Source: Marinobacter daqiaonensis
GTDB taxonomy: Bacteria; Pseudomonadota; Gammaproteobacteria; Pseudomonadales; Oleiphilaceae
Length of the DNA: 64,000 nucleotides
Assembly (NCBI RefSeq): GCF_900115285.1
Contig: NZ_FOYW01000001.1
Span: 1,833,272 to 1,897,271, forward strand
Direction: 5' to 3'
The translations under genes were made by a program, and so were the position numbers. Shown piece by piece: positions 8,834 through 17,642 of the stretch (the stretch's first letter is position 1; each line of letters opens with the position of its first letter). Below the pieces are notes generated by a model. The model was not told the origin of the DNA. It worked only from the letters and a program-made list of their open reading frames with translations, and did no database searches.

Positions 8834-10214
8834 TACGGACACTCATTCGCCCACCCTTGACCTGGCCGGTATCGGAATCGGGCCTTTCAACCTCAGTATC
8901 GCAGCCCTGCTGGATGACATGGGGGGGCTTCGCAGCGCCTTCTTCGACAGCAAGCCGGAGTTTTCCTGGCATGAAGGCATGGCACTGCCCGGCGCGCGCC
9001 TGCAGACGTCCTGCCTGAAGGACCTGGTAACGGGTGTGGCGCCCTGCAATCGCCACAGCTTTCTGAATTACCTGGTACAGCACGGGCGTTTCTACAGCTA
9101 CCTGAGTTCCGGGCTCCCGGCCATCAGCCGGGCGGAGTTTGCGGATTATCTGGGCTGGGCCGCCACACGGATCGATCAGCTCAACTGGTCCAGCCCGGTG
9201 GAGTCCGTCGATTTCCGGAATGGTCTCTTTGAGCTCACCGTTGCCGGCCGGAAGGCTGCGGTGCGCAGCCGTCATGTCAGCCTGGGCACGGGGATCCGGC
9301 CCCATATTCCGGCCAGCTGCGGGGGCCTGATGGGGCAACGCTGCTTCCACAGCATCGACATCATGAAACGGAACCCGGACGTTACTGGTGAGCGTGTGGT
9401 AGTGATCGGCGGCGGCCAGTCCGGAGCGGAGGTGGTACTCGCGCTCCTGGACGGGGTCTGGGGGAAGCCTGCCCAGGTCTCCCTCATTTCGCGCAGGCCA
9501 AACCTGGAGCCGCTGGATGAAACCCCCTTCACAAACGACTATTTCACACCTCCCTACGTTACCGCTTTCCAGGGGCTGGACGAAGAGCAGCGTCGCAACC
9601 TGGTCCGGTACCAGAAGCTGGCGTCCGACGGCATCTCACCTTCGACGCTCAATGCACTCTATCAGCGCCTGTATGAATTCCGACACACCAACCCGGCCAC
9701 CCCGCCACCGCGGCTGCTTCCGGGAAGAGACCTGTATGCGGGGTCGGCTGCAGCCGATTGCCCGATAAGACTTCTGACCCGCAACCGCCTCGACGGCAGT
9801 TTCGAGGGGTGGGAAGCGGATCGCGTCATCCTGTGCACAGGCTTCGAGCATCAGTTGCCTGAGTGCCTCGCTCCCCTGAAAGGTCGCCTGGAGCTGGACA
9901 GCCAGGGCCGGCCGCGTCTTGGCCCGGACTTTCAGATGCGTTGGGACGGACCCGACCACAACCATATCTACGCCGTGAACCAGGGCCGTTACAGCCATGG
10001 CATTGCCGATTCCCAGCTCAGCCTGATGTGCTGGCGCTCTGCCCGGATTCTCAACCACCTGTGCAAGCGAGACGCCTTCCCGACCCGTCATCACGACAGC
10101 CCGGTGCAATGGCTGCCCGAGTCAGCACTGAGCCGACTCCAGCCCGGCAGGACGGATGTGTTCGGCGATCGATCTTCCCAGCCTGCCAAACCCGTCACCT
10201 TTCCCAGCTTTTGA
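8826..10214 (+). CDS. iucD: L-lysine N6-monooxygenase IucD
   Basis: IucD hydroxylates the side-chain amine of lysine using FAD, NADPH and O2, the first step of aerobactin synthesis. The 462-residue protein shows the FAD-binding GIGIGPFNLS (residues 15-24), the family segment LQTSCLKDLVT near 60, the NADPH-binding GGGQSGAE (195-202) and the C-terminal LCTGFEHQLP substrate/FAD motif. It is slightly longer than E. coli IucD (about 425-445) because of a Pro-rich C-terminal tail. Substrate (lysine versus ornithine) is inferred from the aerobactin gene order, since the family shares all these motifs. Confidence 0.9.
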   Translation: MTDTDTHSPTLDLAGIGIGPFNLSIAALLDDMGGLRSAFFDSKPEFSWHEGMALPGARLQTSCLKDLVTGVAPCNRHSFLNYLVQHGRFYSYLSSGLPAISRAEFADYLGWAATRIDQLNWSSPVESVDFRNGLFELTVAGRKAAVRSRHVSLGTGIRPHIPASCGGLMGQRCFHSIDIMKRNPDVTGERVVVIGGGQSGAEVVLALLDGVWGKPAQVSLISRRPNLEPLDETPFTNDYFTPPYVTAFQGLDEEQRRNLVRYQKLASDGISPSTLNALYQRLYEFRHTNPATPPPRLLPGRDLYAGSAAADCPIRLLTRNRLDGSFEGWEADRVILCTGFEHQLPECLAPLKGRLELDSQGRPRLGPDFQMRWDGPDHNHIYAVNQGRYSHGIADSQLSLMCWRSARILNHLCKRDAFPTRHHDSPVQWLPESALSRLQPGRTDVFGDRSSQPAKPVTFPSF

Positions 10215-10236
10215 ATCATTATGAGAATCGTTTACA
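10214..10236. promoter_or_regulatory. Fur box before iutA
   Basis: The AT-rich stretch AATCATTATGAGAATCGTTT resembles a Fur site; TGAGAATCGTTTACA (10222-10236) matches 10 of 14 positions of the 7-1-7 consensus. It lies 54 bases before the GTG start of iutA and implies a second iron-regulated promoter inside the operon, so that the receptor can be expressed independently of the biosynthesis genes. Confidence 0.7.
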
Positions 10237-10289
10237 CTTGCGAACGCCTCAAACCCTGGATTCCAAATTTCTTACAAGGAGTAGACCTC

Positions 10290-12512
10290 GTGATCCCGTC
10301 CCTGAGCCACAAGACCTGGGTTCCCGCCCTGTTCGGCCTTGCCATCTCCCATGCCAGTATCGGCCACGCAACCACCTCTTTGGATGAGCTGGTGGTGGTG
10401 GGCAGCCGTGCTCCGGCCCAGATCAGTGAAGTACCTGGCACTGTGTGGGTAGTGGATGAGGAAGAGATCACCACCCAGGCCAGCACTGGCAAGACACTCA
10501 AACAGATTCTTGGTGAACTGGTTCCGAGTCTGGACGCCGGCCCCCAGGGGCGGACGAACTATGGCCAGAACATGCGGGGCCGTAAGGCTCTGGTCATGAT
10601 CGACGGCGTTTCCCTGAATTCCTCAAGGGCCGTCAGCCGCCAGTTCGACAGCATCGATCCGTTCAATATCGCCCGGATCGAGGTGCTCTCCGGTGCCACA
10701 GCACTTTATGGTGGGGGTGCAACCGGTGGAATCATTAACATTGTCACCAAGAAAGGCAAGGCGGGCGAAACCCGTTTCTCCTCCAAAGTGGGGGCATCCT
10801 CTGGATTCAATGACGGCGACGATTTCGCCTATGAGGCCGCTCAATCCATCAGCGGTGGCAATGACCGGGTTCAGGCCCGGCTCGGCGTAGCCTTTGGCCA
10901 GAATGGTGCGACTTACGATGCCGATGGCGACCCGGTCAAACCTGATGTCACCCAGACAGACCTGCAGTACAACCGTTCAATCGATGTGCTGGGCAACGTT
11001 GGGGTCTGGCTTAACGACAATCATCGCCTGGATGTCACGGCACAGTACTATGACTCCCGTTATAACGGCGACACCGGTCTCTACCTGGGCGAAGATTTCG
11101 ATGCGGTTACCGGCGTCAACCCCGGTGCATTCGGAATCCGGGACGGTGTCGATTTTGACCAGGAACCCGCCACGGAACGATACCAGATCAGCCTGAACTA
11201 CCAGGCTTACGACGTTCTTGGCCACACTTTCTATGCCCAAGCCTATACCCGGGACGAGGCGCTCAACTTCCATCCGTTCCCCTACGTCAGGCCAGATGGT
11301 AGTGGCGGACTGCAGCAGGGATCCTACTACTCCGCATCCCGCCAGGAAACTGCCCTGTCCGGCATCAAGCTGCTGATGACCAGAGACCTTTCCGACATGA
11401 CCATGAGTTACGGAGTCGACTACTCCCGCGAACGTTTTGAAGGCGATCAGACGCTGTTTGATCTGGCCAAGGCCGCCAGCAGCGGTGGTCTGATCGCGGA
11501 CAGGACCGATGTCGTGGGACGCTACCCCGACACGGACATCGACACTCTGGCCCCGTTCCTGCAGTTCGATTATCAACTGACTCCTGACCTCAGCCTCAGC
11601 GGCGGACTCCGGTACGAGAATGTCAAAACGGAAATCGGCGACTTCGTCGATTCGGACTTCCAGGTCATGGTGGCCCAGGGGCTGATCAGTTCCGCCGAAG
11701 CCATTCCCGGCGGCGAAGAGAGCTATGACGAGTTCCTGGCGAACCTCGGCGCTGTCTACGAGCTTTCTCCGGATCAGCAGATCTGGACCAACTACAGCCA
11801 GGGCTCCACCCTGCCCGACCCGGCCAAGTGGTACGGTCAGGGAACGTACACGATATCCGACGGTCAGGCTGCGCTGGACAATGCCGTCACTGTGAATGGT
11901 TCACCGCTGCAACAGGTTAAGACCGACCAGGTGGAACTGGGCTGGCGCGCGGCGAGGGCCGGATGGGATGCGCAGGTCGCCCTGTACTATGCCTGGTCGG
12001 ACAAGGAGGTGGCCTATGACCGCCAGGAGCTCACCGTCGTGGTCAACGACAACGAGACCCGGAACTACGGGCTGGAAGCCAGCGCCGCTTTCCATCCCAC
12101 CACAAGCTGGACGGTGGGTGGAACCACCCACCTGACCCGGGGCGAAGTGAAAGTAAACGGGGACTGGCAGAAAGCGAGTCTGACGGATGCCAGCATGTCC
12201 AAAGTGACAGGCTATGTCGACTGGCATGATGCCTATAATCAGCTTCGCTTCCAGGGCAAGCACCTGATGGACGTGGAGGATGAGAGCGGAAACGAACTGG
12301 AGGGGCGTACCACCTTTGATCTGATCGGGAATCGTCAGCTGCCGGTTGGTCAGGTGTCTCTCGGAATCATCAACCTGTTCAATGAAGACTATTCCACAGT
12401 GTGGGGACAGCGCTCCGTAATCTTCTACACCCCCTTCTACGGACCGGAGGAAATGTTCGACTACAAGGGTCAGGGCCGCACCTACACCCTGACATACTCC
12501 GTGGATTATTAA
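10290..12512 (+). CDS. iutA: TonB-dependent ferric aerobactin receptor (IutA-like)
   Basis: An outer-membrane TonB-dependent receptor that would import the ferric siderophore. From GTG 10290 (preceded by AAGGAG at 10276-10281) it has 740 residues, with a short signal peptide ending around HASIGHA, a TonB box-like LDELVVVGS, a plug domain with MRGRKALVMIDGVSL and GATALYGGGATGGIINIV, and a beta-barrel ending in an aromatic TYTLTYSVDY. E. coli IutA has about 732 residues. The upstream in-frame ATG at 10221 lies inside the Fur box and would give an N-terminus with no signal peptide, so I rejected it. Ligand is inferred from the neighbouring iuc genes. Confidence 0.88.
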   Translation: MIPSLSHKTWVPALFGLAISHASIGHATTSLDELVVVGSRAPAQISEVPGTVWVVDEEEITTQASTGKTLKQILGELVPSLDAGPQGRTNYGQNMRGRKALVMIDGVSLNSSRAVSRQFDSIDPFNIARIEVLSGATALYGGGATGGIINIVTKKGKAGETRFSSKVGASSGFNDGDDFAYEAAQSISGGNDRVQARLGVAFGQNGATYDADGDPVKPDVTQTDLQYNRSIDVLGNVGVWLNDNHRLDVTAQYYDSRYNGDTGLYLGEDFDAVTGVNPGAFGIRDGVDFDQEPATERYQISLNYQAYDVLGHTFYAQAYTRDEALNFHPFPYVRPDGSGGLQQGSYYSASRQETALSGIKLLMTRDLSDMTMSYGVDYSRERFEGDQTLFDLAKAASSGGLIADRTDVVGRYPDTDIDTLAPFLQFDYQLTPDLSLSGGLRYENVKTEIGDFVDSDFQVMVAQGLISSAEAIPGGEESYDEFLANLGAVYELSPDQQIWTNYSQGSTLPDPAKWYGQGTYTISDGQAALDNAVTVNGSPLQQVKTDQVELGWRAARAGWDAQVALYYAWSDKEVAYDRQELTVVVNDNETRNYGLEASAAFHPTTSWTVGGTTHLTRGEVKVNGDWQKASLTDASMSKVTGYVDWHDAYNQLRFQGKHLMDVEDESGNELEGRTTFDLIGNRQLPVGQVSLGIINLFNEDYSTVWGQRSVIFYTPFYGPEEMFDYKGQGRTYTLTYSVDY

Positions 12513-12516
12513 TGGA

Positions 12517-13449
12517 ATGCTGAAGGCAAGACATCCGGGGCCCGCCTTGCGGGCCCTGTTACTGCTTGTGGTTTGCACCACCGCCAGCGCCGGCACCGTG
12601 ATTACCCACGAGGCCGGCGAAGTGCGTTTTGAGGAGCCGCCACAGAGGGTGGTGGCCCTCAACTGGTGGCTGGCCGAACATCTGCTGGCCCTCGGTGTCG
12701 TCCCCGTGGGGGTGACCGAGCGGGAAGGCTACAGACAATGGGTGGCCGAGCCGCCGCTGCCGGACTCGGTCAGGTCCGTGGGCCGGCGACAGTCGCCCAA
12801 TCTGGAAGCGATCCGCGCCCTGAAGCCGGACCTGATCCTGGTGTCCGGCCACCTTATGGCCGCTGTGCCGGCGCTGAAGACGATCGCCCCCACTGTCGTG
12901 CAGACCACCTACGAGGCCGACTCCAATCCCTGGATCAGGGCCCGGGCACACCTCATCACCCTGGGCCGGATCCTGGAGCGGGAAGACCGTGCCCGGCAAG
13001 TCATCCAGCAGGCCGAGGACGAGCTGCGCCTCACCCGCCAACAACTGGCAGAGGCCGGACTGGCGGGACAAACCGCCTTTCTTGTTCGATTTCTCGATGA
13101 TAAGCGGCTTCGCATCCATGGCGAAAATTCCATGCTCCATCAGGCTCTTGTCCAGGCTGGCCTGGCCAACGCCTGGCAGCAGCCCACCAATCTGTGGGGG
13201 TTCACCCCCGGCACGGTGGCGGACCTGGGTGGCCATCCGGATGCATGGCTGATCTATGTTCGGCCATGGCCGGAAAGCGACCGGGAGAGGCTGCAGGCCA
13301 GCCCACTGTGGCCCTACCTCCCCATGGCCCGTCATGGTCGCATCGTCGGCGTTGGGCCGGTATGGACCTTTGGCGGGGTACTGAGTGTGCCCCGCATGGC
13401 ACAGATGCTGGCCGACCAGTTGCTGGCAGGACCGGAAGACCGCCGATGA
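12517..13449 (+). CDS. FhuD-like periplasmic siderophore-binding protein
   Basis: This 310-residue protein begins with a hydrophobic signal segment (ALRALLLLVVCTTASA) and continues as a class III periplasmic binding protein: RVVALNWWLAEHLLALGV, then PNLEAIRALKPDLILVSG, a long bridging helix (about 140-185), and a second lobe with HPDAWLIYVRP. This matches the FhuD/hydroxamate-siderophore family. It starts 4 bases after the iutA stop and overlaps the permease gene by 4 bases, so it probably hands the imported hydroxamate siderophore to that permease. No clear Shine-Dalgarno is seen, consistent with coupling to iutA. Confidence 0.85.
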   Translation: MLKARHPGPALRALLLLVVCTTASAGTVITHEAGEVRFEEPPQRVVALNWWLAEHLLALGVVPVGVTEREGYRQWVAEPPLPDSVRSVGRRQSPNLEAIRALKPDLILVSGHLMAAVPALKTIAPTVVQTTYEADSNPWIRARAHLITLGRILEREDRARQVIQQAEDELRLTRQQLAEAGLAGQTAFLVRFLDDKRLRIHGENSMLHQALVQAGLANAWQQPTNLWGFTPGTVADLGGHPDAWLIYVRPWPESDRERLQASPLWPYLPMARHGRIVGVGPVWTFGGVLSVPRMAQMLADQLLAGPEDRR

Positions 13450-15464
13450 AATCCCTGACCGATGCTGCCCCCGATAATCGCAGTCCAGCCATGACAGCCT
13501 CGTTCAAGCTGCTGTTGCTTGTGCTGACACTTTTGACCATCGGTATGGTTCTGTCCCCGGCAACCGATGCTGACAACCTGGCCAGACTGTATCCGGCCCT
13601 GTGGCTGTCCGAGTCCGCCAGTTTCGAGACCGCAGTTCTGCACTATACCCTCCTGCCCCGCATCGCCGTCGCGCTGCTCACCGGCGCCGCACTGGGCTTT
13701 GCCGGCACCCTGGTACAGCAGGTGCTGCGAAACCCCCTTGCCGCGCCCACCACCCTCGGCGTCGCCGCCGGCTCCCAGCTGGTGCTTGGCCTGGTGATGC
13801 TGCTGGCTCCCAGCCTGCTGGCATGGCGCGAGGCGTGGGCGATGCTGGGCGGGCTGGCGGCGCTGGGACTGGTGCTTGTGATGGGCGCGCGACGCGGTTT
13901 CGATCCACTTACCCTTACCCTCTGCGGACTGATCGTCAGCCTCTACCTGGGGGCCATCAACACGGTGATTCTGCTGTTCAATCACGAACAGCTGGCCGGG
14001 CTGTTTATCTGGGGGGCCGGCGAACTGAGCCAGACCGACTGGCGCAGCAGCCGGGAACTGCTACCGCATCTGCTCGCCGCCGCGGTTGTTGCCCTGCTCC
14101 TGTGGCGGCCATTACAGGCTCTGGACCTGGGAACGGAAGGAGCCCGGTCCCTGGGCCTCTCTCCGGGCATTGTCCGCACCGTGGCGCTCCTGCTGGCAGT
14201 CTACCTGACTGCGCTGACGGTCAGTCATGTGGGTGTGGTCGGCTTCATCGGCCTTGCCGCTCCGGCCATTGTGAAACTGCTTGGTGCCCGCACACTGCGC
14301 CAGCGCCTGTTGTTCAGCGCCCTGGCCGGCGCCCTGCTGTGTCTGGTGGCCGATGGTCTGGCGCAGCAGCTGACCCGGGCCTTCGGCCACCTGCTGTTCC
14401 CCACCGGAGCCGCTACCGCCCTGCTCGGCGGCCCTGTTCTGCTCTGGGTGCTGACCCACAATCGCTTCATACCCTCCCGGCCCGCGGAAGCATCGGTCTT
14501 CACCATTCAACGGCGGGGCGTTTCATGGCTGGGGGTCATTCTCCTGATGGCGATCGTTTTGGCGAGCCTGGCTGTCACCCTCGGACTCGGGCCAACCTGG
14601 GACGGATGGCGCTGGACCCTGCCGGGGCTTGACCCTGCATTACTGGCCATGCGTCTGCCGCGGTCCGCGACGGCATTGATGGCGGGCGTGCTCCTGGCCG
14701 GTGCCGGCGTGATCGTCCAGCGTCTGACCCGCAACCCCATGGCCAGCCCGGAACTGCTGGGCATCAGCACCGGCGCCGCCCTGGGGATGGTGGTGCTGGT
14801 GCTGGCCGTGGGCACGGGTAGCCGGACCCTGCAGATGATGGCCGGGGGCCTTGGGGGGACTCTGGTTCTGATAGCCCTGCTGATGCTGAGCAGGCGCAGT
14901 GGTTTCTCGCCCCAGCGCCTGCTCCTTGGCGGAATTGCCCTCTCCGCTCTGCTGGATGCCGGCATCCGGATGGTGCTGGCCATGGGAGATACCGAAGCTG
15001 TGACTCTGCTTAACTGGCTGGCAGGCTCCACCTGGCTCTCGGGACAACAGGATGCCCTCACCCTGGCGGCAATGACCCCGGTCCTGCTGGTCATGGCTCT
15101 CCTTGCCAGCCGCTGGCTGGACATGCTCCCTCTCGGCGAGGCGTCGGCAAGGGCCCTGGGACTGCCCCTGTCCCCGGTGAGGCTTGCCCTGCTGTTACTG
15201 GCCGCACTGATGACCGCCGCGGCCACCCTGGTAGTGGGTCCGCTGTCCTTCGTCGGGCTGATGGCACCACACCTTGCCCGGCTACTGGGCTATCAGCGGG
15301 CCCTCCCGCAAATGCTGGCGGCCTTTGCCCTGGGCGGACTGCTGATGCTGTGGGCGGACTGGCTGGCCCGCTCACTGGTGTATCCCTACGAACTGCCGGC
15401 CGGGCTTGTGGCCACGCTGATCGGGGGCGGCTACTTCCTAGTCAGGCTATATCGCGAGCGGTAG
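13446..15464 (+). CDS. Fused two-domain siderophore ABC permease (FhuB-like)
   Basis: The 672-residue protein contains two FecCD-type permease halves in tandem, each with about ten hydrophobic helices, as in E. coli FhuB (660 residues). Repeated family motifs appear in both halves: LTGAALGFAGTLVQQVLRNP and LAGAGVIVQRLTRNPMASPE, then VGVVGFIGLAAP and VGPLSFVGLMAPHLAR. The ATG at 13446 overlaps the stop of the binding-protein gene (ATGA). The matching ATPase (FhuC type) is not encoded here or anywhere else in the window, so it must be supplied in trans. Confidence 0.88.
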   Translation: MKSLTDAAPDNRSPAMTASFKLLLLVLTLLTIGMVLSPATDADNLARLYPALWLSESASFETAVLHYTLLPRIAVALLTGAALGFAGTLVQQVLRNPLAAPTTLGVAAGSQLVLGLVMLLAPSLLAWREAWAMLGGLAALGLVLVMGARRGFDPLTLTLCGLIVSLYLGAINTVILLFNHEQLAGLFIWGAGELSQTDWRSSRELLPHLLAAAVVALLLWRPLQALDLGTEGARSLGLSPGIVRTVALLLAVYLTALTVSHVGVVGFIGLAAPAIVKLLGARTLRQRLLFSALAGALLCLVADGLAQQLTRAFGHLLFPTGAATALLGGPVLLWVLTHNRFIPSRPAEASVFTIQRRGVSWLGVILLMAIVLASLAVTLGLGPTWDGWRWTLPGLDPALLAMRLPRSATALMAGVLLAGAGVIVQRLTRNPMASPELLGISTGAALGMVVLVLAVGTGSRTLQMMAGGLGGTLVLIALLMLSRRSGFSPQRLLLGGIALSALLDAGIRMVLAMGDTEAVTLLNWLAGSTWLSGQQDALTLAAMTPVLLVMALLASRWLDMLPLGEASARALGLPLSPVRLALLLLAALMTAAATLVVGPLSFVGLMAPHLARLLGYQRALPQMLAAFALGGLLMLWADWLARSLVYPYELPAGLVATLIGGGYFLVRLYRER

Positions 15465-15536
15465 CACTTCCCTGGCCTCCGGGCAGAGACGTACCGTGCG
15501 CTCAGGCTCCGAAACATTTTTTTGATTATTTCACTG

Positions 15537-15572
15537 TTGGAACTTTTCAACGAAAAGTTCTAATGCTATACC
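15537..15572 (+). promoter_or_regulatory. Promoter overlapped by a palindromic operator
   Basis: A perfect inverted repeat, arms GAACTTTT (15540-15547) and AAAAGTTC (15553-15560) with a 5-base spacer, lies over a likely promoter: -35 TTTTCA (15544-15549), 17 bases, extended -10 TGC-TATACC (15564-15572). Two further outer bases on each side also match. This is the expected layout for a repressor site; the TetR-type gene at the far end of the cluster is the obvious candidate regulator. The stretch also has no terminator-like T run after the stem. Confidence 0.55.
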
Positions 15573-15634
15573 TGCAAGTGTCGATGTTTCAGACAGGCAC
15601 CGAACCCCTTAAAACAATAAGGCGCCTGCTACGG

Positions 15635-15655
15635 CCGGTTTTCCCCGAAAGCCGG
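15635..15655 (+). other. Leader hairpin before peptide-transporter operon
   Basis: CCGGTTTTC (15635-15643) and GAAAGCCGG (15647-15655) form a stem with one G-U pair and a 3-base loop, in the roughly 115-base leader between the predicted promoter and the first permease gene. No T run follows. Apart from this hairpin and the operator, I see no gene in 15465-15688. Confidence 0.4.
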
Positions 15656-15688
15656 ACCATAATTACAACAAAAAGACAGAGACAGCTT

Positions 15689-16651
15689 ATGGGTGTTTAC
15701 CTGCTGCGGCGCCTGCTGGCGCTGATTCCTACCCTTCTGTTCGCCAGTATCCTGGTGTTCGGTGTTGTTCGCCTGGTTCCGGGCGACGTCCTCGACCTGA
15801 TGCTCAGCGAGAACGATTACTCCGCCAGTACCCACGACACACGTGCCGACCTAGAGAGAGCCCTGGGCCTTGATGACCCCATCTATATCCAGTACGTGAA
15901 CTGGCTGGGCGATGTGGTGCTTCGGGGCGATCTCGGAGAGTCACTTTGGCGGAACACCTCGGTGAATGCGGAAATCGCGGAGCGGCTGCCGGTCACCATC
16001 GAACTCGGTGTGCTCTCCCTGCTGATCGCTCTCACCATTGCCATACCCGTGGGGGTCTACTCCGCCGTCCGGCAGGAGGCCCTGGGTGACCACCTGGGCC
16101 GGAGCTTCTCCATCATCGCCCTTGCGGTACCCAACTTCTGGCTGGGTACCATGGTGGTGATCCTGCCGGCCATGTGGTGGGGCTGGTCGCCGCCCTCCAT
16201 TATCCAGCCGTTCTTTTCCGACCCCATCGAGAACCTGAAAGTGTTCCTTGTGCCCAGCCTGATCCTCGGCGCTTCTCTGTCCGCCGTGGTCATGCGGATG
16301 ACCCGCACCATGATGCTGGAGGTGCTCCGTCAGGACTATATCCGTACTGCCTGGGCCAAGGGTCTGCGGGAGCGCAAGGTGGTACTGCGACATGCCGTCA
16401 AGAACGCCATGATCCCCGTCATCACCCTGGTGGGTATCCTTGTGCCCATACTCTTCGGGGGCACCGTGATCATCGAGCAGATCTTCCGCCTCCCCGGTAT
16501 CGGCCAGCTGCTGCTGGACTCCGTGAGCAACCGGGATTACCCCATCATCACCGGCATTTTCCTGATCTCCGGGGTGATGGTGCTGGTGGTGAACCTGCTG
16601 GTTGACCTCTGTTACGGACTGCTGGACCCGAAGGTGCGCTATGACGACTGA
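15689..16651 (+). CDS. Peptide-type ABC transporter permease (DppB-like)
   Basis: This 320-residue inner-membrane protein is the first permease of a peptide/nickel-type importer. It starts MGVYLLRRLLALIPTLLFAS, the classic N-terminal TM_PBP1 helix, continues with GDPRADLERALGLDDPIYIQY-like family features (LERALGLDDPIYIQY), and carries the EAA cytoplasmic loop YIRTAWAKGLRERKVVLRHA at about 217-236 that docks to the ATPase. The chosen ATG 15689 fits family length; in-frame upstream codons run through the operator and leader and are not coding. The stop overlaps the next permease gene by 11 bases. Confidence 0.88.
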   Translation: MGVYLLRRLLALIPTLLFASILVFGVVRLVPGDVLDLMLSENDYSASTHDTRADLERALGLDDPIYIQYVNWLGDVVLRGDLGESLWRNTSVNAEIAERLPVTIELGVLSLLIALTIAIPVGVYSAVRQEALGDHLGRSFSIIALAVPNFWLGTMVVILPAMWWGWSPPSIIQPFFSDPIENLKVFLVPSLILGASLSAVVMRMTRTMMLEVLRQDYIRTAWAKGLRERKVVLRHAVKNAMIPVITLVGILVPILFGGTVIIEQIFRLPGIGQLLLDSVSNRDYPIITGIFLISGVMVLVVNLLVDLCYGLLDPKVRYDD

Positions 16652-17642
16652 AACCACTCCTGCCGCGGTCACGATGCCCGCCTCCCCCAGACCACCCCTG
16701 CGGGAACGCCTGGGTGACAACAAGATCCTGGGCTTTCTCGGCCGGCTGATCGTGCAACGGCCGCTGGGCGCCTTCGGCGCCGCTATCTGTGTCCTGCTGC
16801 TGCTGACCGGTATCTTTGCCGATGTGATCGCGCCGGAAGGCTACAACCACATCAACCCCATAGACCGGCTCAAGCCCCCGTCGGCCGAATACTGGCTGGG
16901 CACCGACCAGCTTGGTCGTGACGTGTTCAGCCGGATCGTCCACGGCGCCCAGCTGTCGGTGATCGTGGCCTTCGCCGCCACATCCCTGTCCATCGTCATT
17001 TCCGCGGTCATTGGCATCACCAGCGGCTATTTCGGCGGTCGCTTCGATATGGTCAGCCAGCGGGTGGTGGATGGCTGGATGTGCTTTCCCGACCTGATCA
17101 TCCTGATCGTGGCAGTGTCGGTTCTGGGCCCCGGCACCTGGCAGGTGATCGTGATTCTGGGCCTGCTGTTCGGTATATCCGGCTCGAGGATTGTCCGCAG
17201 CTCGGTGCTGAGTGTGAAACAGAACGTCTACATTCACGCAGCCCAGTCCATGGGTGCCTCCACCCTGCGGATCCTGGTGATGCATATCCTGCCCAACGTC
17301 ATGGCGCCCATCATTGTGCTGTTCACCACCCGGCTGGCGGCGGTGATTCTGGCGGAATCAGGCCTCAGCTTCCTGGGACTGGGGATTCCGCCACCCGCGC
17401 CGAGCTGGGGCGGCATGCTGAGTCTCGACGGGCGCAGTTACATGTTCCAGGCACCGTGGCTGGCCATCATACCCGGGGTCGCCCTCACCATCGCGGTGTT
17501 CGGCATCAACATGTTCGGCGATGCCCTGCGGGACATGCTCGACCCCCGCATGCGGGGTGCCGGCGCCGGACGCTATGTGGCGGCGGTACGCCGTGACCGT
17601 CCTTCTTCAAGGGCCAGACAGGCCGGAGGTGCGAGCCAATGA
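16641..17642 (+). CDS. Peptide-type ABC transporter permease (DppC-like)
   Basis: The 333-residue second permease has a cytoplasmic N-terminus, a first membrane helix near 45-65, then the DppC hallmark YWLGTDQLGRDVFSRIVHGA and about five more helices. The EAA loop VYIHAAQSMGASTLRILVMH is at about 197-216, and the family segment ESGLSFLGLGIPPPAPSWG follows. It starts inside the end of the preceding permease gene and overlaps the first ATPase gene by 4 bases, so all are one operon. Confidence 0.9.
   Translation: MTTETTPAAVTMPASPRPPLRERLGDNKILGFLGRLIVQRPLGAFGAAICVLLLLTGIFADVIAPEGYNHINPIDRLKPPSAEYWLGTDQLGRDVFSRIVHGAQLSVIVAFAATSLSIVISAVIGITSGYFGGRFDMVSQRVVDGWMCFPDLIILIVAVSVLGPGTWQVIVILGLLFGISGSRIVRSSVLSVKQNVYIHAAQSMGASTLRILVMHILPNVMAPIIVLFTTRLAAVILAESGLSFLGLGIPPPAPSWGGMLSLDGRSYMFQAPWLAIIPGVALTIAVFGINMFGDALRDMLDPRMRGAGAGRYVAAVRRDRPSSRARQAGGASQ

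Noticed and set aside
10221..10289. ATG at 10221 as the start of the receptor gene
   Set aside because: It lies inside a Fur-like box, has no ribosome site and would add 23 residues before the signal peptide; GTG 10290 has AAGGAG.
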